Source: Linepithema humile
Lineage: Eukaryota; Arthropoda; Insecta; Hymenoptera; Formicidae
Assembly: GCF_040581485.1 (NCBI RefSeq)
Contig: NC_090131.1
Location: 9,548,001-9,612,000, forward strand
DNA: 64,000 nt
Direction: 5' to 3'
Below are positions 1 through 9,013 of this stretch, piece after piece. The position numbers were made by a program, and so were the translations under genes. Numbering within the stretch: the first letter of the stretch is position 1; each line of letters begins with the position of its first letter. The notes below the pieces were generated by a model, which made no database searches, was not told the DNA's origin, and saw nothing but the letters and a program-made list of their open reading frames with translations.

Positions 1-339
1 GACGTTCCCCATTTGTACAGATCACCCTAGTGTGGGGTGATCCCTACTATGCGTCGCCGGTCACAAGTGGAGGCTGACTCATCGACCGGGTATAAAAGGC
101 GGCCTGGCCGACGAGTCGGCACCAGTTCCTGTCCGCTGCGTGCTTGCAGCGGACTCCGATCCCTACCAAACCTGTCCTGTCTCGACCGAAAAGAAGGATG
201 CAACCTCTCTTAACCAGGGTACTCCCGGTGTGCGGTCGATCCGTATATTTCGTCACCTGATCAACCGGGAAAGGGTATTACCTCTCTTAAGCCAGGGTTA
301 CCCGACTTCCGGACTGAGAGTACGGTGATATCTCAATCC
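1..339. other. Unassigned flank, possibly an LTR fragment
   Basis: GC-richer sequence than its surroundings, with a TATA-type core promoter and two similar blocks containing 'acctctcttaa' and 'ccagggt'. The P element at 340-4746 interrupts it; its last 8 bp (332-339, ctcaatcc) are repeated at 4747-4754. An LTR or viral-type promoter fragment is plausible but no second LTR was found. No credible protein. Confidence 0.4.
91..127 (+). promoter_or_regulatory. TATA core promoter
   Basis: TATAAAA at 91-97 is followed about 30 bp downstream by ccagtt (122-127), a fair initiator match. The spacing fits a pol II start. No coding sequence directly downstream was recognised because the P element interrupts the unit at 340. 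Confidence 0.45.
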
Positions 340-436
340 CATCGACATATAGAATGGACTGAGCATCGCGATGGGTAAGCGCGCGCCTGCTTTAGAGTGA
401 GAGGTATTACATCTGAGGCCTATGTTTGTTTCTCTT
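340..436 (+). repeat. P element left terminal inverted repeat
   Basis: 97 bp matching the reverse complement of 4650-4746 with two visible differences. It contains an internal palindrome, catcgcgatg (364-373). Confidence 0.93.
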
Positions 437-570
437 GCAAGCTTCTGATTTGTTATTTCGTCCCCCTCCAGAATTCTAGCAGTAACATAGCATTAAATTT
501 GACACCTCACCTTCGCCTACTCGCTTTGGAATAACGTGAAACGTTTATCTTTATCTTTAAAAATTAAAAA

Positions 571-1120
571 ATGGTTTTAAGGTGTTTTGTGTGCAAAATT
601 ACGTATGATAAAAATAAAAAGGATATACAGATGCATAAGTAAGTACATTAAAAGTATTTTTTATAGGACATTATTGTAACACATTCTTTAAACATATTGT
701 TTTAAAGCTGTATATAATTATATTATATACGTAACTTGCATAGTTTTGTTAAATATATATTAAAATTATATATTATATAATAAAATTAAGATATGTAATA
801 GTATGTAATAAAAATTGTGTAAAGTAAAATTATAAAAAGTTAGGTTAGATTATGCGTTTTACAGATAAGAGATATTTAGAACATTATTTTAAATATTTTG
901 TAATATAATAATAATTGAATTATACAATATAAAGTAATACATTATCATTATTTTCAGAGTTCCAGAAAAAGAACACATAAAGAAATTATGGTTATCTGCA
1001 TTAAACATCAAGCAGATCAGTCCAAATGCAAGAGTGTGTTCAAAACATTTTAATGAACAAGATTTCACAAAAAGTATTGTTGGGGAAAGAAAATATATCA
1101 AATCTGAGTCCCATCTATAA
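571..1120 (+). pseudogene. THAP zinc-finger exons of P transposase, early stop
   Basis: Exon 1 (571-638) opens with ATG and encodes MVLRCFVCKITYDK, the first Cys pair of a THAP (C2CH) DNA-binding finger. It ends at a GTAAGT donor. Exon 2 starts after ttttcag at 958 in matching phase and encodes VPEKEHIKKLWLSALNI, then VCSKHF, the second Cys and the His. A TAA at 1118-1120 ends the frame just after the THAP domain. Around the stop the string cccatctat occurs three times within about 45 bp, suggesting a small local duplication that disturbed the next splice site. In THAP9 and P transposases this domain binds subterminal DNA. Identification is firm; coding capacity is lost or truncated here. Confidence 0.82.
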
Positions 1121-1162
1121 ACTTGCAGTCCCATCTATGCAGTCCCATCTATAAATTTACAG

Positions 1163-1740
1163 AAAAATGGAGAAACCACTGATCGTAGCAACTCTGAGAG
1201 CATAGAAGAGAGCATAGAAGAGAGCATAGAAAGTACACAATACTGCAACAAGGAACATACATGTTTGAAAAGGTAATTTACAAACAAAATATTGAATAAT
1301 TACTGTTGATAAGTGTTATTATTTTTATGCTTAAGATCCTTAGCAATGGAACAGGCAACTGAAGATGAAGTAGTGCCTCGAAAAAATATTAGAACATTTC
1401 GTGATATAGACGTCAAACAGGTTTCACAATCACCGTTTGAAGCAGAAACCTGCTTGGAAGCACTCATTGAAGAACTGCATGAAAAACGGAAGGAGATAAA
1501 ACGATTTAAGGTGCGTTCGGGGAGACGCTATTAGCGCTATTTGCGTCATTCTATCTTTATCGCTCATTAGACATAAAACAAGGATAGAATGACACAATAG
1601 CGCTGATAGCGCGCTCCCCGAACGCATCCTTAGAGATAAAGTCGGAAAACTACAGAAAACAGTTAAAGATTTACGCTCACTGATGAAGACTTTAAAAGAT
1701 AATAATTTAATAACAAGCACAGCTAGAGATATATTACAAG
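1163..1740 (+). pseudogene. P transposase linker and coiled-coil exons, split by a MITE
   Basis: An acidic exon (1163-1272, with SIEESIEESIES repeats) ends at a GT donor in phase 2. The next exon begins at 1336 in matching phase (RSLAMEQATEDEVV...) and runs into a helical segment (CLEALIEELHEKRKEIKRF). A 122-bp insertion (1509-1630) interrupts it after that point. The frame resumes at 1633 as DKVGKLQKTVKDLRSL and ends at GTAAGT (1741). Removing the insertion and one TA restores the frame across the junction. With the insertion present, simple splicing at the visible AAG|GT and TTAG sites gives a stop, so the exon is probably dead. In P-type transposases this region is a leucine-zipper-like dimerisation helix. 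Confidence 0.75.
1509..1630. mobile_element. 122-bp TA-flanked foldback MITE
   Basis: The ends aggtgcgttcgggga and the complement of tccccgaacgcatcct form an inverted repeat of about 45 bp per arm around a short loop. It is flanked by TA at 1507-1508 and 1631-1632, the target duplication of Tc1/mariner-type elements. It sits inside the coiled-coil exon of the P transposase. Confidence 0.8.
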
Positions 1741-1755
1741 TAAGTAATTAGTTTC

Positions 1756-1844
1756 AATGTAAACAATACATTCTACAATGTATGTTAACAATAATGGCGA
1801 TATATATATGTGTATGTATGTATGTAGAATGTATTGTTTACATT
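1756..1844. repeat. Perfect 20-bp inverted repeat in a transposase intron
   Basis: aatgtaaacaatacattcta at 1756-1775 is exactly complementary to 1825-1844, with a 49-nt loop containing a TATG microsatellite. It lies in the intron between 1741 and 1961, so it could fold in the pre-mRNA. Confidence 0.75.
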
Positions 1845-1961
1845 GCTCTCATTATTGCAAATATTTCTAGCAAAAATACCCACTGCGGAGAGTTATTTTG
1901 TCGTGATCATTGTAAATTATGTGTACATTAATACGTATCAAAATTATGTATTCTTTTCCAG

Positions 1962-3473
1962 TCAACAGAATCTCCTGCACCTGTAGCATTAGTACAAAAA
2001 GTACTTTCACACAAGCATAAATTTAATGCTTTTCCTCCAGAATTGAAAACTTTTGCAGCCACATTACACTTCTACTCTCCTAAAGCCTATGACTTCGTCC
2101 AGAGATCATTTATAAATATTTTACCACATCCTTCCACAATCCGTAAATGGTACTATTCTATCGATGGATCCCCCGGAATTTCACAACCTGCATTAGATTG
2201 TTTAACAAAAAAAGCACGCGAAGCTATTGAAAAGAATCACACTATTCTTTGCGGTTTACAAATTGATGATATGTCTATAAAAAAACAGATTGACTTTAAT
2301 GGAAAAGAATACATAGGTTTCATTAATTTTGGGACAAAACTAGATAGTGATGAATTGCCTTTAGCTAAAGAAGTGGTTGTTATTATGGCAGTAGCTATTA
2401 ACGAACATTGGAAAATACCAGTTGCGTATTATTTCATCGATGCATTGACTGCAAGGAATCGTGCTAATATTATTACAAACGTTTTAAAAAGTATCCATGA
2501 AACAGGTATTGACATAATTTTATTAACTTTTGACGGTCCACAATATAATTTTACTATGGCAAATATATTAGGTGCACAATTACAAGTTGATAAAGAGTTG
2601 CAAGTATTCTTTCTGCATCCAATTACTAAAAAACGAATATATATCATATTAGATGCATGTCATATGATTAAATTAGTTAGAAACTGTTTTGCTAAATATA
2701 AAGTTCTTCAAAATAAGAATAACGAAGAGATACGATATGACTTTGTACAAAAATTGATAAACATACAAGAAAAATATGGATTACATGTAAATACTAAAGT
2801 TAGACTTCGACACTTAAATTGGTACAACGAAAAAATGAAAGTTTGTCTCGCGGTTCAAGTTTTAAGCAATAGTGTGTCAAAAGGTATGCAGTATCTCCGA
2901 GAATCTATTAAACTCCCGGAATTCGCAAATAGTAAGGCAACAGAAGAATTTTGCTTAATGTTTAATGATATTTTTGATGTCTTAAATTCTCGAAATAAGT
3001 TTTGTATTACTCCATCTAGACAACCTATTACTACGAAAAATTTAACAGAAATTACACAAAAAATTAATTGTTTCATAGATTATATATTTTCTTTAAAATA
3101 TCAAGGAGTTTCAATTTTACATTTAAAACGCAAAACTGGATTTTTTGGGTTAATTATTACTTTAAATAGTATTGTAGGAATATTTAAAAATTGGATACAA
3201 AAAAACAATAATATGTCGTATTTTTTAACATATAAGTTATCCCAGGACGTCTTGGAATTATTTTTTTCTGCAGTACGAAATCATTGTGGTCATAATAACA
3301 ACCCTACTTGTACGCAATTCATGGCTGTCTTTAAAAAATTGCTAACGCATGCACAAGTTAGCGGTTCAAAATATGCAAATAGCGTTGCTTTAGACGATAC
3401 TATCTTTTTAAATATTACTTCCACTAATATACATAAAGATAATATTGATAATATACAAAATTTTATTATATAA
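1962..3473 (+). CDS. P-element transposase, catalytic core exon
   Basis: The exon begins after ttttccag (1961) with STESPAPVALVQKV and is open for 503 codons. It contains HPSTIRKWYY, typical of THAP9 and P transposases, then an RNase-H-like fold. Visible candidate acidic residues are the LQIDDMS aspartates (codons at 2265 and 2268), the aspartate of LTFDGPQ (2532) and the glutamate of DVLELFFSAVRN (3255), followed by HCGHNNNPT, which matches the conserved C-terminal P-transposase motif. Between the second Asp and the Glu lies the long segment that in P transposases binds GTP. The stop at 3471-3473 lies inside the left arm of the 149-bp inverted repeat, so the natural C-terminus is cut off and displaced to 3604-4167. 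Confidence 0.88.
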   Translation, partial: STESPAPVALVQKVLSHKHKFNAFPPELKTFAATLHFYSPKAYDFVQRSFINILPHPSTIRKWYYSIDGSPGISQPALDCLTKKAREAIEKNHTILCGLQIDDMSIKKQIDFNGKEYIGFINFGTKLDSDELPLAKEVVVIMAVAINEHWKIPVAYYFIDALTARNRANIITNVLKSIHETGIDIILLTFDGPQYNFTMANILGAQLQVDKELQVFFLHPITKKRIYIILDACHMIKLVRNCFAKYKVLQNKNNEEIRYDFVQKLINIQEKYGLHVNTKVRLRHLNWYNEKMKVCLAVQVLSNSVSKGMQYLRESIKLPEFANSKATEEFCLMFNDIFDVLNSRNKFCITPSRQPITTKNLTEITQKINCFIDYIFSLKYQGVSILHLKRKTGFFGLIITLNSIVGIFKNWIQKNNNMSYFLTYKLSQDVLELFFSAVRNHCGHNNNPTCTQFMAVFKKLLTHAQVSGSKYANSVALDDTIFLNITSTNIHKDNIDNIQNFII

Positions 3474-3603
3474 TATTTATAGTTACATGTATTTCTTATA
3501 TTTCTTATATCATGTATTTCTATATCTATCTTATATCTATTGATGCATAAATAAAATTGTTTTTGTTAACTTATGTCTTATTCTATTTATGACTGCAGAT
3601 TTT
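3455..3603 (+). repeat. Left arm of perfect 149-bp inverted repeat
   Basis: Starts at acaaaattttatta and ends gactgcagatttt. It is the exact reverse complement of 4101-4249 along its whole length as read by eye. It is an inverted copy of the last codons and 3' untranslated region of the transposase gene, placed within the gene. It introduces the stop at 3473. Confidence 0.92.
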
Positions 3604-4167
3604 TGTATAACTGAAGAAAATGACATTGATATTTTGAATAATAATATAAATTATGACCACAGTTATAATATTCATGCTCTATTTGAGGTAATAAATAAAG
3701 ATTATATTGATAATGTACTTGGCTATATTGCAGGATTTATAGTACGTAAAATATCAAAAGACTTATCATGCAATGTCTGTTTGACTCTTTTACACAGTGA
3801 CACAACGTTTTCAAAATTACAGCATTTAAAATCAAGAGGTGGTTTAATTAATGCATCTGCTGATGTAATATTATTGTGTAAAATAGGTGAAATTACTTTT
3901 AGGGAAAATAATATTTTTTCTCAACATAAAAATCTTTTACAGTTTCTTTTAATGAAAAGTTTACGCAAAGTAACGAGTAATGTTTTTTATCATAAGGACC
4001 ACTGTTTTGAACAAAATTATTTAAACGATCATAGATATCAATTAATAAAATTAATTTTTGTTAATTTTTTAAAAATAAGATTAAATCACGCAGCAAAGAC
4101 AAAATCTGCAGTCATAAATAGAATAAGACATAAGTTAACAAAAACAATTTTATTTATGCATCAATAG
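3604..4167 (+). pseudogene. P transposase C-terminal segment, displaced
   Basis: The open frame encodes DYIDNVLGYIAGFIVRKI and a following CNVC pair, matching the C-terminal P-transposase/THAP9 module (YIAGF...K). It ends at TAG 4165-4167, inside the right arm of the inverted repeat (KSAVINRIRHKLTK...). An in-frame ATG upstream (3589) lies in the left arm, which is antisense-derived sequence, so it is not the original start. The piece was once continuous with the catalytic exon. It could be rejoined only if the left arm were spliced out, and no good donor was seen before 3473. Confidence 0.8.
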
Positions 4168-4249
4168 ATATAAGATAGATATAGAAATACATGATATAAG
4201 AAATATAAGAAATACATGTAACTATAAATATTATATAATAAAATTTTGT
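4101..4249 (-). repeat. Right arm of perfect 149-bp inverted repeat
   Basis: Exact complement of 3455-3603 with a 497-bp spacer. It covers the final coding codons (to TAG 4167) and the following AT-rich 3' region, so this arm is the likely original. Confidence 0.92.
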
Positions 4250-4649
4250 TTTATACATATAATTATAACAATATCCTGTAAGTGGCATATATCATATTAT
4301 AATAATATTTTATAATAATGTGTAGTATTGTAATTTTTTATAAATGTAAATAAATAAAATTTTCTATATTAACAATATAATTTTTTTATTATTTATAACA
4401 TTAGTATAGTGTGTAGATAATAATAATATTTATAATAAAATTTGTAAATATATATCTATTTATAAAACTTTATAATTAATAAAATATTAATATAAATATA
4501 ATATAAATTAAAGCAAATTTATTGTTTATTCATAAATATATTAAATATATTAAAACAAATTTTAAAATAAATTCTAAAAAAATCTATTGACTACACATTT
4601 CATAGAAAAATGCGCATGGTCTGCAATTTTATTTGGACGGCCCTGCAAA

Positions 4650-4746
4650 AAGAGAGACAAACATAGGCCTCAGATGTAGTACCTCTCACTCTAAAGCAGG
4701 CGCGCGCTTACCCATCGCGATGCTCAGTCCATTCTATATGTCGATG
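4650..4746 (-). repeat. P element right terminal inverted repeat
   Basis: Complement of 340-436. It ends ctatatgtcgatg, directly followed by the target duplication ctcaatcc (4747-4754). Confidence 0.93.
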
Positions 4747-4754
4747 CTCAATCC

Positions 4755-5740
4755 CCTGCTTGCGCGCGATAGACGTTAGGTTAAGATAGCGATTGCATTA
4801 GAATAGTTAACGAGGTTAGATTAGCGTTTGCGTATGACTGTGTAAGAATATAGGTAATACACATATATATATAGTGAGACCATTCGCGACAAGCGTCGGT
4901 AGGCCACTCGTGTATTAGGCGATTAATGCCATCTATTAGAAAGAAGAGACAAATAGGGACAAATCGGAGCTGAAAATTCGGAGCTACGATATAAGAGAGA
5001 ACGACGAAGACGAACAGTATAGAGAGTATCCTTACGGCCGTGCGAGCGTGTACTGGTCCGGAGTATTTTCTAAAAAGTGTTAAAAGAACAATTGAAAGTA
5101 AAAGGTGCGAGCGTGCACTTAGTGTTTAACAAAGGTGAGCGTACCTTTGGTAATAAGAAACTCTTTATTAACTTTTGGAAAAAGGGAACGTGGCATATCG
5201 CGACCCCCTCTTTTCCTTGTGTATTAATCTGTGTGTTAAATATAATACCAGTGTTGTTTTTTCAAAAAGATTTATTATTCAAGAAAGAACCTCTCGATCA
5301 TCCTAAACCTTACAACTGCGATAAATAAATTAGTTTAGGTTAGATTAGCGTAAAGTATTAGATTTAGTTTTTGCGATTAACTACGACCGATAGCGTTAGC
5401 GATACCGTATCCGACTATGATTGTTAAGACAAAACTTTATTTCTGAGTATTATTTGAATATTATTTTTTTGTATCTTGTATTCTTCCGAGTATTATTTTG
5501 TACTATTCCAAATATTATTTAATAGTATCAATTCTTATTTTGTTTATATTACTTTGAATTCTTTTGGTTATTGTTATTTTGTAATTATTAACTTTATTGA
5601 ATAAAATAAGTTTATTTTTATAACCGAGGTTGTCGTAAGTTCGGTTTTCATCCCACTCCCCGAACCTTGGCACCGGCGAGCCGAATCCGGCAATAAAAGA
5701 TATAAATTTACCCTTGTTACAAAATAAAGATAACAATATA
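4755..5740. other. Non-coding flank continuing from 339
   Basis: Continuation of the sequence interrupted by the P element. It contains several gaggttagattagcg-like strings, a GC-rich block at 4870-5060 and an AT-rich stretch at 5400-5740 with agccgaatccggc near its end. It could be LTR-retroelement leader sequence, but no gag or pol was found. An 83-codon open frame at 5077-5328 shows no recognisable domain. Confidence 0.35.
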
Positions 5741-5975
5741 TTCAATATATGTGTATATGTACGTATTGATTAATTAATTAATTAATTAATTAATTTATTT
5801 CCTATTTACTACATAAGAATAAAAATATGGAAAGCATATGACGTTTTTTTCCAGTTAGATGTATAGTATTAAATATATATTTCTCAAATACAATATTTTA
5901 TTATATTTAGTTTATATCTATTAGACACCTTGTATAAGTCTATTTCGTCTCGTATGTACACGTATCGACACGTAT
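5741..5975 (+). repeat. Dispersed repeat terminus, copy 1
   Basis: The block from ttcaatatatgtgtatatgta through ttaattaatt, ctacataag, atgac(g/a)tttt to gacaccttgta recurs at 24785-24990 in the same orientation, at 24450-24700 inverted, and partly at 29885-29945. It marks one end of an unidentified repeat family. Confidence 0.65.
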
Positions 5976-6169
5976 GGTGTCCCTCGCCGGCAATACGGTA
6001 TACGTGTGTGAAACAATCGAAGGCATCACACAAACGCGTATTTGATTTGAAGCGAGAAGCACAGCGAGCAGCGAAGGGGGATAATAGTGGGGGACATTTG
6101 CATCCTTAGCGCAAGTCGGACGATCGAGAGAGAAAGCATTGCAAGACGTGATGTCGAGTTAGTGGTGTC

Positions 6170-6623
6170 CATGGTGTAAGAATATAAGGTGGTTTCACGA
6201 CCATTGTATTCTATCAAAAAATCTGTGATCAAGATGTCATAGTTAAGGCATGTCACACAAGATGTCACACAAGATCCCAAGTAAAAAAGAATAGAAGATA
6301 TGGATAGATGTGGATAGAAAAAGATAGATGATGAATCTCTAAAGCACATCTATATATAATTATAGTCCTAAATAATACAAATTTTTTAAAATAAAACTTT
6401 TGACATTGTGTATAAAAATATATATTACTGACAAAATATTTTTTTATTTTTTTATAACAAATTATTCTTAGTTAAATTTACAGAAAAAATAATTAATAAT
6501 GTATTCCAGTTTTTATAGAAAATTAAGTTTTTTTAAGAAAATGAATATTTATAATTAAGTTCCGCAGGACAATAAAATTTTAATAAAATTTCTATATATG
6601 TATATATATATATATATATATAG

Positions 6624-6705
<82 letters not shown>

Positions 6706-6808
6706 CAAGTCCCTCAACACGTAGCCACCTAGCGGTTCAATGTGGAACAATGATAGGAAAATCACAAAAATTTGTTGCCGTGAAACCACCTTATATTCTT
6801 ACACCGTG
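6170..6808. mobile_element. Non-autonomous P-type MITE
   Basis: A 639-bp element with ~30-bp inverted termini: CATGGTGTAAGAATATAAGG at the left end and the complement of cttatattcttacaccgtg at the right (one mismatch near the tip). It is flanked by a perfect 8-bp duplication, gtggtgtc (6162-6169 and 6809-6816). The terminal CATG and the core ATAAGGTGGT match, from memory, the 31-bp terminal repeat of the Drosophila P element. There is no transposase inside; the interior holds a (TA)n tract. Confidence 0.82.
6592..6703. repeat. (TA)n microsatellite
   Basis: About 110 bp of nearly pure TA dinucleotides inside the P-type MITE. Its apparent tyrosine-isoleucine open frame is an artefact. Confidence 0.9.
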
Positions 6809-8076
6809 GTGGTGTCCCTATAGCTGTCTTTCTCATGCGACGGTCTAATGAAGTGCGAGCGAGACAGTTAGGACAGCTCGGTGTTCTTAGACCTTATAAT
6901 AAGAGGACACATAGCCGAAAATAGCGGCGACATCAGAGATGCACTATATGTGTAACGCTAGATTATTTGTACAGTAATGCCGGCGATTGAGTGGAATTGA
7001 ATTAAAGCAAATTGAGATAAAGAAAATTACATTATTATGTTATGTTTCCGACTGCCTTTAAAAACATGCTCACTTTCTTTTTATTTTTTAATAATTTAAA
7101 TTAATTTCCGTTTTTTTTTCGTTAACACAATTATTGTTTACATTCCAGACAACATGCATGTCCAAAATCGGGACATAAGACGTCTTATGACCTTATTTTA
7201 GACATGTGTGTTGTCTGGGATAACATAATATTTAAAATTTTTTTAACCTTTAATTGTATTAACTCATAGTTGATTTTAACATTGAGATCTAATGTAACGA
7301 TTTAGTTAATTTCTGTTTATGTATATTTGTTCTACTGAGGAAGATCACCGAAAGCGTAGGATCGAAATATCTCGTTTAATGTAATTTTCTAAAGTTTAAC
7401 CTATTTTTTCAATTATTAAATATTTATAAATATATTAAAGACTCATAAATTTATTATTAAATATTAAATAGCATAAATTACAATATAATATAAATTATAA
7501 TATAATATAAAATATAAAATTTTAATATTACCCAGATAACAAAATACTTCCACGGTACTGGTATGGTAAACGTACGTCGTACTCTGCGTATCAGTACCGT
7601 ACCTACCACGTACGTGCGTACCATAGGCGTACATTACCAGTACACCGTATTGGTACGCGGTAACGCTACCGTAGCGCCACTGTGCATTTGATATAAGGTT
7701 ATGATTGTACGTGTACTCTCACAATACCAGTAAAGTATCAGCATAAGAATGCATTTTCGTACCGGCTACCCTCCCTCTTTGTCCCCTTCTCGCTCCTTTT
7801 CTTTTTATTATAAAGATATATAAAGGTTATTCATTAAAAAACAGTATTAGTTATTTCAATTGTAATTAAAAAGCATTTATTCATTTACACATCATATGTA
7901 TATAATTATACATATGATGTATAATTTTAAAAGTTTTATATATGTATAAATGTATATATAATGATATATGTGTACATCTGTATATGTATAATATATAATA
8001 TGTATAATATATAATATAATGTATATAATCAATATAATATAATTAATATAATATATTATAATATAATTAATTTATA
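6809..8076. other. Non-coding region with hairpin and motif clusters
   Basis: No gene seen. It holds a 77-bp hairpin (7144-7220), a hammerhead-like string (7335-7368), a GTAC-rich stretch (7550-7770) and AT-rich filler (7800-8076). Confidence 0.6.
7144..7220. repeat. Short hairpin MITE
   Basis: ccagacaacatgcatgtcca and the complement of tagacatgtgtgttgtctgg pair with three or four mismatches around a loop containing agacgtctta. It resembles a minimal MITE; no clear target duplication. Confidence 0.6.
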
Positions 8077-8642
8077 TAATAACAAAAAATAAAAATAGAG
8101 GGTGTTTGTGCTTAAACCGCTAGTTATTATTCGCTAATTTTTACAATCTTCTCGTTTGATACATAAGTTAACAATCTTTGTATAGAAAACAAAAATTAAA
8201 ACAATATTTAGACGTTTTGATCAGTAATTTGATCATCTTCAGTAACGCAGAAAATTCGCAAAAGAAAACCGTTTAATTGTTATACCATGAGACTGCTATT
8301 AAAAAGTATGTAATAGGTCCACATTGTGGAATAAATGTTGGTTTTTTTTTGTCTCGACAACTCAAATTTATTCCACAATATAGACCTTTAACATACTTTT
8401 TAATAGCAATCTTATAGTATGACAATTAAACGGTTTTATTTTGCGAATTTCCTGCGTTACTGAAGATGATCAAATTACTGATCGAAACGTCTAAATATTG
8501 TTTTAATTTTTATTTTCTATACAAAGATTGTTAACACACTCATGTATCAAACGAGAAGATTGTAAAAATTAGCGAATAATAACCAGCGATTTAGGCACGA
8601 ATATCCTCTATTTTTATTTTTTGTTATTATTTCGTACTTATC
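8077..8642. repeat. Foldback repeat with ~260-bp arms
   Basis: The arms 8077-8335 and 8372-8642 are imperfect inverted copies; the loop contains a poly-T run. Each arm carries ctgaagatgatc, aaattac, then gatcgaaacgtc (8459-8491 on plus; complement at 8211-8243), whose centre pairs gatca with tgatc. Confidence 0.85.
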
Positions 8643-8834
8643 TCTTTTATTTTCTTAATTTATATAATTATGTATATATGTATATACATATTTATATAAT
8701 AATGTATATAATTAATTTATATACATTTAATTAATTTGTTAATTGTAATTTTAAATTTCAAATTACAATTAACAAATTAATTAAATTATAAATTATAAAA
8801 AAATTATAATTTTTTAAATAATTTTTAATATGAA

Positions 8835-8995
8835 AGGAAAAGGGCTCCATCCCCGCCCTTTTCTGTGAAGCACAATCAACCTTTTGCCCCTCCATACTTT
8901 ATACCTGAAAAAGAAAAATTAATTAGGGGTGAGAACGGCCCCACCCCGCCGTTCTCTGTGAAGCACATCCAAATTTGATACTGCTTCTCCAAGGT
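8835..8995. repeat. Two direct repeat boxes
   Basis: ccccgccc-ttttctgtgaagcaca (about 8852-8872) recurs as ccccgccg-ttctctgtgaagcaca (about 8946-8968), 95 bp apart. They lie just downstream of the minus-strand gene's stop codon. Function unknown. Confidence 0.5.
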
Positions 8996-9013
8996 ACCAA
9001 AAAAATACAAAAT

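Larger units (their letters stand above)
340..4746 (+). mobile_element. P-superfamily DNA transposon, complete ends
   Basis: A 4407-bp element starting CATCGACATATAG and ending with its reverse complement. The inverted termini are 97 bp (340-436 and 4650-4746) with two visible mismatches. It is flanked by a perfect 8-bp target duplication, ctcaatcc (332-339 and 4747-4754), the length expected for P elements. Inside are a THAP-type zinc-finger exon, a coiled-coil exon and the RNase-H-like transposase core, all on the plus strand. The gene is broken by an early stop, a 122-bp MITE and a perfect internal inverted repeat, so this copy should not make full transposase. Its ends could still be moved by enzyme supplied elsewhere. 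Confidence 0.93.

Noticed and set aside
6592..6789. Ile-Tyr repeat open frame
   Set aside because: Translation of a TA microsatellite.
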